Shown here: positions 8,342 to 16,946 of the stretch, one piece after another
Position numbering within the stretch: the stretch's first letter is position 1
How the letters are laid out: the number at the start of each line of letters is the position of its first letter
The notes under the pieces: model-generated
What the model was told of the DNA's origin: nothing
What the model saw: only the letters and a program-made list of their open reading frames with translations
Database searches by the model: none
Program-made: the position numbers and the translations under genes
Assembly (NCBI GenBank): GCA_965230065.1
Contig: OZ245942.1
Coordinates: 2,914,001 to 2,978,000 of the forward strand
Direction: 5' to 3'
Source: G965230065 sp965230065
Lineage (GTDB): Bacteria > Bacteroidota > Bacteroidia > Cytophagales > Cyclobacteriaceae
Length of the DNA stretch: 64,000 nucleotides

Positions 8342-10435
8342 ATGGCATTACTTCATTTTGCAAAAGCACTCAGCAGTACCTTCATTTTTCTTTTCCTTAC
8401 AAATACCGCTTTTGCGTTCAACGATGAAATAGAAGTAATAAGGCAGCGCCTGATAGATGATGCTTTGGAAGAAAAAGGATTTTTGCCAAGAACAAGCCGG
8501 TACATTCACTCAGATTTCACAAAAACGGAAGCGTATTTGAACAGCCTGCAAACTGATGGCAGTTGGACGGATGTAGATTATGCCGACCAGGATAACGACT
8601 GGCACCCGCTGGTGGCCCTGGACAGGATACTGGTAATGACGTTTGCCTTCCGGAATGCATCTGACCCAATGTACAAAAATGACCGCCTGCTTTCGGGGAT
8701 TAAAAGCTCACTTCAATATTGGTATGCCGTAAATCCTACCTGCAAAAACTGGTATAAAAATCAGATTGCCAAGCAATTCTATTTCAGTAACATCGCTTTG
8801 CTCTTGCAAGACTTTATCCCGGATGAATTGCTCGGCAACATGATAGCGGACCTTACTGAAAAGCCTACCATGACCGGCTCCAACCGGACTTTGTTGTCTA
8901 TAGCTGTATTGTACCGGGGTGTGCTGGAGAAAAACCCCGGCCGCATTGCCAGCGGTGTGAAAGGCGTAATGCAACAGGTGGAGGTTACCACAAAAGAAGG
9001 CATTCAGCCCGACTACAGTTTTCATCAGCATGGCGCGTTTTTGTACAATGGGAATTATGGCAGCAACTTTTTACGGGACACCATCTGGCTGGCTTCCATT
9101 GTGCAGGGTACACAATTTTCCTTTACCCCTGAACATCTTGAAATATTAAGAAGTTATTACCTAAAGGGCACGCGGTGGATGCTCCGGAGCAGGGTGTTTG
9201 ATTACAATGTAAGAGGACGGGAGGTAGGAAGACCTACCGGGTTTGAACTGAAAGCGGTTGAGATTGTTCCCCAACTAAATTATTTTATCAAAGCCGACCC
9301 TGCCCATGCCAACCAATACGTAGCTTCCAAACAGCATATTTTGAAAGGTGAACCGCAGGAAATCAGTGGGAATAAACATTTCTGGCGGTCTGATTATACG
9401 GCTCATCATCGGCCTGCTTACTTCACTTCCCTGAAAATGTGTTCGGAACGCACCGTGGGTATGGAAATGGATGTAAATACAGAAAATTTATTGGGCTATT
9501 ACCTGCCTTTTGGCTTAACCTATATCTACCGCCGGGGCGATGAGTACCAGGGCATTTTTCCGGTATGGGACTGGGCCAGGTTGCCGGGTGTAACCAGTCC
9601 GCACCGTGCCTTTAGTAGTAGCGGACGGTCTTCACAGGAAACCTCTTTTGTAGGTGGCGTAAGCGATGGCACATATGGTGTTTCGGCAATGGATTTGGGT
9701 GTAAAAGAAACCCAGGCCAAAAAATCATGGTTTTGGTTTGATAAGGAATGGGTAGCCCTGGGCGCGGGTATTCAGTCAACAAATGAAAATGCTGTCGTTA
9801 CAGGCATTAACCAAACACTTTTAAATGGAAAAGTGGTTGTAGGTGGCAATACGCCGGGCCGAGGCGAAAAAATACTTAAAAACCCAGGCTGGGTTTGGCA
9901 CGACAGTGTGGCTTATGTTTTCCCAAAGCAACAAACTGTAACCTTAAAAGCCGACGAACAAAGTGGTACATTGCAGCGAATTTACGGCCTGGCTGATGAC
10001 AGGGTGTATCGGGCCGATGTGTTTTCTCTCTGGTTTGAACATGGATTGCAGCCGAAAAATGCTACTTATGAATATATTGTGGTGCCGGGTTGTGGTGCTG
10101 CTGACATCACAGCGTATGCACAGGATATGCCTTTAACCGTACTTTCCAACACACCTCAAATTCAGGCAGTAACCCACCATAAATTACAAATTACTGGCAT
10201 TGCTTTTCACGAAGCCGGAAGTTTTCCCCTCAATGACAATTTTATCATAAAAGTAAACCGTCCCTGTCTTGTTTTGATCAGCCATGCTAAAAATGAAGTT
10301 ACCGTAAGTGACCCTACGGCAGGCGTGAAAAAATTGAAAATTACGATGCCCGGAAAAGATGGAAAACCTAAAACAGAAACCCTGCAATTACCTGATGGTG
10401 AGTTTGCCGGAAAAAGTGTTACAATTAGCTGGTAA
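8342..10435 (+). CDS. Polysaccharide lyase family 8 (chondroitin AC/hyaluronate lyase-like)
   Basis: A 697-residue secreted lyase: signal peptide about 1-25 (ending NTAFAF), alpha/alpha toroid about 30-370, then beta super-sandwich and C-terminal domains. Residues corresponding to the chondroitin AC lyase active site are present with nearly constant offset: Asn181 (TGSNRT), His230 (SFHQHG), Tyr239 (YNGNYG), and arginines in YNVRGREVGRP (Arg293, Arg297), plus a Glu in ENLLGYYLPFG. The family cleaves uronic-acid-containing polymers by beta-elimination. It is paired with an SSS transporter rather than a SusC/SusD system, and both share an unusual promoter block. A GC-rich inverted repeat (10452-10458 with 10473-10479) lies just after the stop. 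The exact substrate is open. Confidence 0.9.
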   Translation: MALLHFAKALSSTFIFLFLTNTAFAFNDEIEVIRQRLIDDALEEKGFLPRTSRYIHSDFTKTEAYLNSLQTDGSWTDVDYADQDNDWHPLVALDRILVMTFAFRNASDPMYKNDRLLSGIKSSLQYWYAVNPTCKNWYKNQIAKQFYFSNIALLLQDFIPDELLGNMIADLTEKPTMTGSNRTLLSIAVLYRGVLEKNPGRIASGVKGVMQQVEVTTKEGIQPDYSFHQHGAFLYNGNYGSNFLRDTIWLASIVQGTQFSFTPEHLEILRSYYLKGTRWMLRSRVFDYNVRGREVGRPTGFELKAVEIVPQLNYFIKADPAHANQYVASKQHILKGEPQEISGNKHFWRSDYTAHHRPAYFTSLKMCSERTVGMEMDVNTENLLGYYLPFGLTYIYRRGDEYQGIFPVWDWARLPGVTSPHRAFSSSGRSSQETSFVGGVSDGTYGVSAMDLGVKETQAKKSWFWFDKEWVALGAGIQSTNENAVVTGINQTLLNGKVVVGGNTPGRGEKILKNPGWVWHDSVAYVFPKQQTVTLKADEQSGTLQRIYGLADDRVYRADVFSLWFEHGLQPKNATYEYIVVPGCGAADITAYAQDMPLTVLSNTPQIQAVTHHKLQITGIAFHEAGSFPLNDNFIIKVNRPCLVLISHAKNEVTVSDPTAGVKKLKITMPGKDGKPKTETLQLPDGEFAGKSVTISW

Positions 10436-10516
10436 TTACAACCCATCGACTCCCCGGATGAGCAAAGCGAATTCCGGGGCCTCCTGCATACCGAAAGTAA
10501 AATTGTATTTCAAAAA

Positions 10517-10549
10517 CTTGCTTATCATTACCAATAACTGGTATCTTTC
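10517..10549 (+). promoter_or_regulatory. Promoter plus operator-like block of the SSS transporter gene
   Basis: CTTG at 10517-10520 and TATCTTTC at 10542-10549 are spaced by 21 bases, and the spacer holds TCATTACCAATAACTGG. Over 27 bases (10525-10551) it differs from the block before the PL8 gene (8281-8307) at two positions. TACC and GGTA flank AATAACT as an imperfect dyad overlapping the -7 box, a normal place for a repressor site. The presence of its own promoter implies the transporter can be transcribed independently of the lyase. Confidence 0.65.
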
Positions 10550-10591
10550 CACCTAAACGCAAGAAAACCTAAACTACACCCTCAAACTACT

Positions 10592-12361
10592 ATGATTTTA
10601 AGCTTTACCGATTGGGCCATTATCGCGCTCTTCTTTGTGATTTACCTGATGGTTGGTTTTATCACTGCAAAAACAGCCAACAAGAGCACTACCGACTTTT
10701 TCCTTTCGGGGCGAAACATGCCCTGGTGGTTGTTGGGGGTATCTATGGTAGCCACTACCTTCTCGGCCGATACGCCCAACCTGGTAACGGGCCTGGTGCG
10801 TGAAGATGGCGTAGCCGGCAACTGGGCCTGGTGGGCATTTTTGCTCACAGGTATGCTCACCGTTTTTGTATATGCCAAGCTCTGGCGCCGTTCTATGGTG
10901 CTTACCGATGTGGAGTTTTACGAACTTCGTTACAGTGGCAAGGCCGCTGCCTTCCTGCGGGGATTCAGGGCACTATACCTGGGGCTGATATTCAATGTGG
11001 TGGTGATGGGTTCCGTTTCACTGGCAGCCATTAAATTCGGTGAAATTGTACTGGGTCTGCCCGGCTGGATGACCTTGCTGATTGCCGGGTCTATTACGCT
11101 GGCTTACAGCACTTTCGGTGGTTTAAAGGCTGTTGTTATCACAGATTTTATCCAGTTTATTGTGGCGATGATTGGCTCTGTTTGGGCTTGTATTTACCTG
11201 CTCAACCTTGAAGAAGTAGGTGGCCTGAATTCCCTGCTGTCCAACGAAAGAGTCATGGAAAAAGCCCGGTTGCTGCCCGATTTTTCAGACCCTTCGCTTT
11301 GGGTGCCCATTTTACTAATTCCGCTGGCTGTGCAGTGGTGGGCTTCTTACTATCCCGGTTCAGAGCCCGGTGGAGGCGGCTACATTGCACAAAGGATGTT
11401 CTCGGCCAAAAACGAAAGAAATGCCATTGGGGCTACCCTGCTTTTCAACATAGCGCATTACGCCTTGCGTCCCTGGCCCTGGATTCTGATTGCCCTTACT
11501 TCTCTGGTTATTTTCCCGGAATTAACTGACATACAATCTGTTTTTCCCACACTTTCTGAAGACAAACTTGGCCATGATGTAGCCTATCCTGCCATGCTTA
11601 CCTTATTGCCTTCCGGCTTGCTGGGCATGGTAGCAGCATCTTTAATCGCTGCTTTTATGTCCACTATCTCAACACAGTTGAACCTGGGGGCGTCTTATTT
11701 GGTAAACGACTTTTATCAGCGGTTTTTCAAGCCCGATGCTTCACAAAAACAGTTGGTGTGGGCAGGGCGTTTGTTTACGATAATTTCCGCGGTTTTAGGG
11801 TTGGGGCTTGGTTTGCTGCTCAAAGATGCCGGGCAGGCTTTTCGCTTATTGCTTTTGCTCGGTGCCGGAACCGGGCTAATTTACATCCTCCGCTGGTTTT
11901 GGTGGCGCATCAATGCATCCACAGAAATTGTGGCAATGGTTGCTTCTTTGCTCATTGCCGGGTACTTCACTTTTACCGACCATGACTTTGTACCCTGGCA
12001 AACCATTGTGATTGGAACTGTATTAACCACACTGATTTGGGTAGTAGCTACATATTTCACTCCAAAAACCGATGATGCTACGTTGCGGAACTTTTACCGC
12101 AAGATAAAGCCTGGGGGCAACGGCTGGGATGCTGTTATTGAAAAAGCCAATGCAGAAGGAGATACTATAGAAAAAGAAACCGGACAATTGCCCCTTGAAA
12201 TACTGTGCGTTGTAGTAGGGTGCATCACAGTTTACAGCGTGCTGTTTGCCATGGGAAATTGGATTTACGGAGATTTGCTAACAGCTACTGTGCTCACCCT
12301 TGTTGCTATCGGGGGGGGAAGTTTCTTGTTCTGGGTATGGAATAAATTAAAGACAAATTGA
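10592..12361 (+). CDS. Sodium:solute symporter (SSS family)
   Basis: A 589-residue integral membrane protein with about 13-15 hydrophobic helices. The opening ITAKTANKSTTDFFLSGRNM and PWWLLGVSMVATTFSADTP match the sodium-site region of the sodium/glucose-type symporters, and YSTFGGLKAVVITDFIQF is the SSS signature. SSS carriers use the Na+ gradient to import sugars, amino acids or organic acids. Following a PL8 lyase and sharing its promoter block, this one probably imports an unsaturated uronic-acid-containing product; that role is inferred from position. An unusually long hydrophilic segment (about residues 490-530) precedes the last two helices. Confidence 0.9.
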   Translation: MILSFTDWAIIALFFVIYLMVGFITAKTANKSTTDFFLSGRNMPWWLLGVSMVATTFSADTPNLVTGLVREDGVAGNWAWWAFLLTGMLTVFVYAKLWRRSMVLTDVEFYELRYSGKAAAFLRGFRALYLGLIFNVVVMGSVSLAAIKFGEIVLGLPGWMTLLIAGSITLAYSTFGGLKAVVITDFIQFIVAMIGSVWACIYLLNLEEVGGLNSLLSNERVMEKARLLPDFSDPSLWVPILLIPLAVQWWASYYPGSEPGGGGYIAQRMFSAKNERNAIGATLLFNIAHYALRPWPWILIALTSLVIFPELTDIQSVFPTLSEDKLGHDVAYPAMLTLLPSGLLGMVAASLIAAFMSTISTQLNLGASYLVNDFYQRFFKPDASQKQLVWAGRLFTIISAVLGLGLGLLLKDAGQAFRLLLLLGAGTGLIYILRWFWWRINASTEIVAMVASLLIAGYFTFTDHDFVPWQTIVIGTVLTTLIWVVATYFTPKTDDATLRNFYRKIKPGGNGWDAVIEKANAEGDTIEKETGQLPLEILCVVVGCITVYSVLFAMGNWIYGDLLTATVLTLVAIGGGSFLFWVWNKLKTN

Positions 12362-12394
12362 GGTGTTGTGATGAAGGGGGTATAAAAAGAAAAA

Positions 12395-12417
12395 AGCGGT
12401 GTAGCAACTACACCGCT
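12395..12417 (-). terminator. Rho-independent terminator, minus strand
   Basis: Perfect 10-bp stem AGCGGTGTAG / CTACACCGCT with a CAA triloop. On the minus strand it is followed immediately by TTTTTTCTTTTT, a classic U-tract. On the plus strand no U-tract follows, so it is not the terminator of the SSS transporter. The nearest minus-strand gene ends about 500 bases upstream of it, which points to a separate transcript. Confidence 0.8.
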
Positions 12418-12640
12418 GAAACCATGAAAAAAACCACAAATAAAACTACCTCAATGACCTACCAATTGCAATAATGAGGCTAGTTTTGCCGGAGAATTAT
12501 CCGATACCCATGTTTTTCCTGCACCTGTAAGAAAAGAAGGCTTTGCGTCAGTATTTCAATTCACTTTAAGGCCTTTTCTTTTTTGGTCTCTTTCACTTTT
12601 GAGGTGGTGAAGCATACCTTTCATTCTTTTTTCAGTGATC
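12395..12640 (-). ncRNA. Candidate structured small RNA of about 240 nt
   Basis: Upstream of the minus-strand terminator the sequence folds into nested long-range stems. TGAAA and ATGAAA at 12417-12429 pair with TTTCAT (12619-12624) and TTTCAG (12630-12635). ACCTCAA (12448-12454) pairs with TTGAGGT (12599-12605), and GACC (12456-12459) with GGTC (12585-12588). AAGAAAA (12529-12535) plus GGC pairs with GCC and TTTTCTT (12571-12580). CGGA/TCCG forms a small inner hairpin at 12490-12503. This closed, rod-like architecture with a terminator at the end is what a 6S-like or other housekeeping RNA would show. I cannot match it to a named family from memory, and the 5' end is uncertain. Confidence 0.5.
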
Positions 12641-12924
12641 GTTTATGAGAAAATAAATATACAAATCACTGATATTAAGGAAGTTGTTTCGCCTGAATAA
12701 TCAGTTGGAGGAAGTATGCCAGTATTTGAAAAAGGAATAATGTTTTTTTTCGCTTGATAAAGGTTTCTGTAAAACAGCTTGTACCCATTTTGCTATAAAA
12801 CGAAGAAAACGGAATACTTTTCAACGCATATTATCATATTTCTTGCATGGTGATATATAAAAAGCAGGTCTTCGTAGCGCGGTTCACTGAACCGTTCTAC
12901 AACTTTTTTTCCGTCTTAATCCAA

Positions 12925-13779
12925 TCAGGTACAAACAATCGTAACGCTCCATTCACCTACGGCATTTATCCCATATTTTTCGGCAAAACTTCCTCCGTTC
13001 AGGGCCAGTCCAATATGTTGCACTGAATCGGGATATATCAAAGCTTTCCCCTGCTTTACATAACCGAAGCTAAAAGTGTAAGGCAAAAGCTGATGAAAGA
13101 TAACCTTGCCCTTATGCAAAATACTGACCTCAACTTCAGGGGTATCTTCGGCGTTTACTCCGGCTTCCTCAAGCAAGGAACGGGGAATGTTGGTTGTCAA
13201 ATTGCCATAAGGCCACTCAACTTTGGTAATAACACCGGAAACTGTTTTGTTTTCACTGGCAGGTTCAGGGTAGGAAATCTGTACTATTTCCCCGGATAAT
13301 AGAGGGCCTGTTTCCTCAAAAGTAATGATGCCTGATGCCAGCCTTGTCCCGGTATACACATACACATCCCGCCCGTGAAAAGTATGGCTGTTTTCGGAGT
13401 GGGGCAGGCGGTTCAGGGCCTCGTCAATTTCCCGTACGGCTTCTATGCCCTGCTGGGCAGCCACATACGTGAGGGTTCCGTTGTCGGGGGCAACTACAAA
13501 ATGTCCCGATCGGGTTTTTGCCACAATAGATTTTCTTGCTGTGCCCACGCCCGGATCAACAACCGCCACAAACACAGTAGCCTCCGGCCAGTAGGGCATG
13601 GTGCCTGCCAGGGTTTCGCTAGCCTCCAAAATGTTGAAAGGAGTTATCTGATGCGTGAGGTCAAACAGTTTGATATCTTTATCCACCCCGAAAGCCACTC
13701 CTTTCATGCTGCCGACAAACCGTTCTTTCAAACCAAAATCACTCATCAGTACCAATGCGTTTTTTTGATATTCTTCCAT
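12925..13779 (-). CDS. SAM hydrolase (DUF62, S-adenosyl-L-methionine hydroxide adenosyltransferase)
   Basis: A 284-residue member of the DUF62/fluorinase superfamily. Recognisable parts are LMSDFGLKERFVGSMKG at the N-terminus (Asp of the catalytic Asp-Arg-His triad), VVDPGVGTARKSIVAK, VVAPDNGTLTYV and TFHGRDVYVYTG; the C-terminal beta domain begins near residue 170. Family members hydrolyse SAM to adenosine and methionine. The ATG at 13779 is preferred over an upstream in-frame TTG at 13800, because the latter only adds seven residues not seen in the family. It follows the ATP-grasp gene closely enough to be in the same operon. Confidence 0.9.
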   Translation of the reverse strand: MEEYQKNALVLMSDFGLKERFVGSMKGVAFGVDKDIKLFDLTHQITPFNILEASETLAGTMPYWPEATVFVAVVDPGVGTARKSIVAKTRSGHFVVAPDNGTLTYVAAQQGIEAVREIDEALNRLPHSENSHTFHGRDVYVYTGTRLASGIITFEETGPLLSGEIVQISYPEPASENKTVSGVITKVEWPYGNLTTNIPRSLLEEAGVNAEDTPEVEVSILHKGKVIFHQLLPYTFSFGYVKQGKALIYPDSVQHIGLALNGGSFAEKYGINAVGEWSVTIVCT

Positions 13780-13827
13780 GATGTGTAATGTTGTGTTCAA
13801 GAAATAGTAAAGTTACAAGAACTACCC

Positions 13828-14862
13828 TCACTTACCCAATACATGCGCTTTCAAAGCTTTCACCATGGGCCAAAATGGGGCATAAGCTACTCCCCGGTGC
13901 TTGTGGTTGTAAACGGCAATTTGCCGGATGATTTTGGCATGACGAAATACTGACTTGTACGCCTGCCAAATGTGCATACTAGGGTCGTAAATGTGGGCAG
14001 GTTCTGAGTTGACCCCGTTCAGTTCCATGATTTTGATGTTCTTGCCTGCGTACAGCTCGTCCAGGCTGGGTACTTTCAGGTCAAAACGCCCATAGTAATA
14101 ATCAGGGATACTTTTGGCAAGGCGGTCAAATACGGTGGTTAGTTGCGGGCTGATCAGATGATTAGCGTTGAGGAACTTGGTGCCCCGGTTGTGGTTGCCA
14201 ATAGGCTCCAGATGCATGGTTTCACCTTTGGGTAACACAGTTTTTAGTTCTAGTTTGAACTTTTTTCGCAGATAATCTAGTCTTCCCGCAGCCCGGATAT
14301 TGCTGTTTATCAATTCATCCAAAGTGCTTTTACCATCCCCGGTTACGGTCAGGAATTCTTTCTTCACCACAGAAGTTATCTGGCCTGTTTCCTGATTGGG
14401 AAAGCGGTGATAAAATACCCCCAGTTCTACGGGATACGCAATATATTCCTGTATCAGCAAATCGCATGAATGTTTGGCAAGATAATCAGCCAGGGCTGGG
14501 CTGTCATCTATCTTTTCTACACCCACGCCCCGCTCTCCCACATTGGGCTTGGCAATGCACGGGAACGCAATTCCTTCTTTTACCATGCTTTCAGTGATTG
14601 TGGCTACGGAAGTTCCTTGCCGAAAAAAGAGCGTTTTGGGCAAGTATGCCTCCGGAATCAATTGTAATATATCAATCTTGGATTGGCCAAAGGCACCGCC
14701 AAATTGCATACCGGGATTGGCCGCAGTAAAATATGAAGCAGAACGTGACCGAAGAGCCAGGTAAATTCCATAAAAATACAAAGGAATGTAAAACACCCAG
14801 AAAGGCCAGTATTCATAATTGAGCAACTTGGTGAAGAAGTAAGATTGGGTCTTGTGGCTCAT
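13828..14862 (-). CDS. ATP-grasp family ligase with N-terminal membrane helix
   Basis: A 344-residue protein. A hydrophobic helix near residues 19-37 (WPFWVFYIPLYFYGIYLAL) precedes an ATP-grasp fold resembling the D-alanine-D-alanine ligase/carbamoyl-phosphate group: AFPCIAKPNVGERGVGVEKI (nucleotide lid), DLLIQEYIAYPVELGVFYHR, and KIMELNGVNSEPAHIYDP, whose Glu-Leu-Asn supplies the Mg2+ ligands. It should catalyse ATP-dependent carboxylate-amine ligation at or near the membrane; the substrate is unknown. It precedes the SAM hydrolase gene by about 48 bases and is probably co-transcribed. Confidence 0.82.
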   Translation of the reverse strand: MSHKTQSYFFTKLLNYEYWPFWVFYIPLYFYGIYLALRSRSASYFTAANPGMQFGGAFGQSKIDILQLIPEAYLPKTLFFRQGTSVATITESMVKEGIAFPCIAKPNVGERGVGVEKIDDSPALADYLAKHSCDLLIQEYIAYPVELGVFYHRFPNQETGQITSVVKKEFLTVTGDGKSTLDELINSNIRAAGRLDYLRKKFKLELKTVLPKGETMHLEPIGNHNRGTKFLNANHLISPQLTTVFDRLAKSIPDYYYGRFDLKVPSLDELYAGKNIKIMELNGVNSEPAHIYDPSMHIWQAYKSVFRHAKIIRQIAVYNHKHRGVAYAPFWPMVKALKAHVLGK

Positions 14863-14877
14863 AGTTAATTACAAAGT

Positions 14878-14945
14878 GGCAGTAGCAAGTATTAGTGGCA
14901 GCAGCAGTTGGCTAGTTGCAGGAACCAGTGCCCACTACTACTGCC
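14878..14945. repeat. Trinucleotide-rich inverted repeat between divergent genes
   Basis: GGCAGTAG at 14878-14885 is repeated inverted as CTACTGCC at 14938-14945. The stretch is rich in CAG/TAC/AGT trinucleotides (GCAGCAGCAG; ACTACTACTG) and continues into TTACTGCTACTG. It lies between the divergent ATP-grasp and YHS genes, so it occupies their promoter region. Function is unknown; slippage-prone composition is visible. Confidence 0.45.
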
Positions 14946-15144
14946 GGTGTTTACTGCTACTGATATGTCTTCTGCTATTGAAATGTAATATGAATTACAT
15001 AAATCCATTACTGTTTTTTGCAGCTTTGTTTAGCCTGTACAATACTACACTTTTCAAAAGCATTTGTCATTAAGTTGACAAACTTTGGGCGATACAGGGT
15101 TGTACAAATGACGTTAACATTACCTGTCAAAGGTATCAACAATT

Positions 15145-15618
15145 ATGTATATGAAATATCTGACTGTAATAACTTTTCTCATCTTAACTGCTAGCCTTGA
15201 AGGCAAAGCACAAAAAGAAGTAGATGTACGCCAAGAACATTTTAATATGGAAGATAATGTTGCTATCGAGGGCTACGACCCGGTGGCTTATTTTACCCAA
15301 GATCAGGCAGTAGAAGGATCAAAAAAATACACCTACGCTCATGATGGCATTACCTACCATTTTTCTTCGGCAGATAACCGACAGAAGTTTAAAGAAAATC
15401 CGGAAAAATATGAACCCCAATATGGCGGATGGTGTGCCTATGCCATGGGATTGGATGGTGAAAAAGTAAAGATCAACCCGGAAACCTTTAAAATAGTGGA
15501 TGGTAAACTTTACCTCTTTTATAACCAGTTTTTCAACAACACCCTTACTGACTGGAACGAGGATGAAGCCGCGCTAAAGACAAAAGCTGACCGATACTGG
15601 CAGCAAATTATACAATGA
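15145..15618 (+). CDS. Secreted YHS-domain protein
   Basis: A 157-residue protein with a signal peptide (about 1-22, ending LEGKAQ) and one YHS domain at about 35-115. The domain is visible as AIEGYDPVAYF, ITYHFSSADNRQKFKENPEKY and YGGWCAYAMG. YHS domains are small metal-associated modules; this 'EGYDPVAYF' form occurs in many exported Bacteroidota proteins of unproven function. A second ATG two codons in (MKYLTV) is an equally plausible start. It heads a run of three same-strand genes (YHS, DinB, NRDE). Confidence 0.85.
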   Translation: MYMKYLTVITFLILTASLEGKAQKEVDVRQEHFNMEDNVAIEGYDPVAYFTQDQAVEGSKKYTYAHDGITYHFSSADNRQKFKENPEKYEPQYGGWCAYAMGLDGEKVKINPETFKIVDGKLYLFYNQFFNNTLTDWNEDEAALKTKADRYWQQIIQ

Positions 15619-15692
15619 TTTTGGTTCTTTTTAATATTTCCTTTTACTTTAACAAAACATACAGCATACAAACCAGAACTAAAATCCTACAA

Positions 15693-16196
15693 ATGCAGCT
15701 TAAAGACTTTTCCATTCAAATTCTTGACCAGTTGAAGGAAGTTTCCCAACAGCTTACCCCTGAGCAGTTTGCCCGTCCTATTACACTTTTATCGGGCAAT
15801 ACCTTTGGCAAACATTTGCGCCATGTACTTGAGTTTTACGAGATTATGGTCAACGGGTACCAGCAGGGAACCATCAATTACGACGGCAGAAAGCATGATG
15901 CCAAACTGGAAAACGATAAGGATGCAGCCATTGGCAAAATGCAGGGCTTAATCTCACACCTGGGTGAAATCAGTGAGGACAAGCCCTTGCGCATGGAAGG
16001 TAGTTATGGCAATGAAAAGTATGAAATACACACTAATATTTTCCGAGAGATGGCCTATAATATAGAACACGCTGTGCACCACATGGCCATCATGCGCATT
16101 GCCCTGAATACGGAGTTTCCGGAGGTGCGTGTAGATGAAAACTTTGGTGTGGCTTACTCTACTGTGAAATACCAGGAACAGGAGACACAAATATAA
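15693..16196 (+). CDS. DinB-like four-helix protein
   Basis: A 167-residue DinB/YfiT-type four-helix bundle. Candidate metal-binding histidines lie in TFGKHLRHVLEFYE near residue 45 and in NIEHAVHHMAIMRIAL near residue 130, the family's usual places. The open frame extends upstream to 15615 and overlaps the YHS stop, but those residues are Ile/Phe/Tyr-rich intergenic translation; ATG at 15693 gives the normal N-terminus MQLKDFSIQILDQL. Members are often thiol-dependent transferases or hydrolases, but no specific activity can be given here. It ends 9 bases before the NRDE gene. Confidence 0.85.
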   Translation: MQLKDFSIQILDQLKEVSQQLTPEQFARPITLLSGNTFGKHLRHVLEFYEIMVNGYQQGTINYDGRKHDAKLENDKDAAIGKMQGLISHLGEISEDKPLRMEGSYGNEKYEIHTNIFREMAYNIEHAVHHMAIMRIALNTEFPEVRVDENFGVAYSTVKYQEQETQI

Positions 16197-16205
16197 TTAT
16201 AGTTT

Positions 16206-16946
16206 ATGTGTACCCTTACCTACTTACCACTAGAAAACAACCAGTTCATCATCACGACCAACCGTGATGAAAGCGTACTGCGCGCCCCCGCCTTGCCGCC
16301 ACAGGTATTGCAAAGGGAAAGCGGTAAAATATTGTGCCCTGTTGACGGTAAAGCCAAAGGCACCTGGATAGCCACCTCCGATGTGGGCGTAACAGCCTGC
16401 CTGCTCAATGGTGCTTTTGAAAAACACCAGCATACCGGCAACTACCGCATGAGCCGGGGGCAGGTGGTTATGGAAATCTTTGACTTCGAAGACACAGACA
16501 CTTTTGTAAATGAGTACAACTTTGAGGGCATAGAACCTTTTACACTGGTTTTGCTGGATACCAAACAACACCTGCGCTTAATGGAGTTGCGGTGGAACGG
16601 CCAGCGTAAATACGTACAGGCCATGGATACTGACACGCCCCATTTATGGGCATCAGCCACACTCTACACGCCCGAGATGATAGTCAAACGCAAGCAATGG
16701 TTTGCTGAATGGCTGGCGCAGGATCCTGAGTTTACGCAGGAAAACATCGTAAACTTTCACAAGTCGGCAGGAGAAGGTGACGCTGAAAATGACCTGGTAA
16801 TGCGGCGGGGGCCAGAGCTGCGTACCGTAAGCATTACGTCTGTTTGGTCTAAAGAAACTGAAGATATTATGTATTATGAAAACCTGGTGAATGGGCAGCA
16901 GCTTACCCAAAGTTTGATAAAACAGGCAATGCATAGTGTTAAGTAG
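16206..16946 (+). CDS. NRDE-family protein (TANGO2-like)
   Basis: A 246-residue NRDE domain protein. It starts Met-Cys (MCTLTYLP), giving the N-terminal cysteine typical of this Ntn-hydrolase-like family, followed by the name-giving NRDE in FIITTNRDESVLRAPA. GTWIATSDVGVTACLLNG and ESGKILCPVDGKAKGTW are further conserved parts. The eukaryotic homologue TANGO2 has been linked to haem trafficking and lipid metabolism; the bacterial role is not established. It is probably co-transcribed with the DinB-like gene. Confidence 0.9.
   Translation: MCTLTYLPLENNQFIITTNRDESVLRAPALPPQVLQRESGKILCPVDGKAKGTWIATSDVGVTACLLNGAFEKHQHTGNYRMSRGQVVMEIFDFEDTDTFVNEYNFEGIEPFTLVLLDTKQHLRLMELRWNGQRKYVQAMDTDTPHLWASATLYTPEMIVKRKQWFAEWLAQDPEFTQENIVNFHKSAGEGDAENDLVMRRGPELRTVSITSVWSKETEDIMYYENLVNGQQLTQSLIKQAMHSVK

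Larger units (their letters stand above)
12362..12924. other. 563-base intergenic region with candidate ncRNA
   Basis: No convincing protein gene is present. The first half holds the minus-strand terminator and structured RNA candidate described separately. A 16-codon plus-strand frame at 12424-12474 (MKKTTNKTTSMTYQLQ) looks like a leader peptide but has no biosynthetic gene behind it. The second half (12646-12924) is AT-rich, includes T-rich runs, and shows nothing I can assign. Confidence 0.6.

Noticed and set aside
8342..12361. Classical polysaccharide utilisation locus
   Set aside because: No SusC/SusD pair, sulfatase or hybrid two-component sensor is present; only a lyase and an SSS carrier.
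12424..12474. Thr/Lys-rich 16-codon frame resembling an attenuation leader peptide (MKKTTNKTTS...)
   Set aside because: It is on the strand opposite to the terminator, no amino-acid biosynthesis gene follows, and the bases are better explained as the arm of the minus-strand RNA structure.
13780..13800. Upstream TTG start for the SAM hydrolase
   Set aside because: Adds seven residues outside the conserved fold; the ATG at 13779 gives the expected N-terminus.
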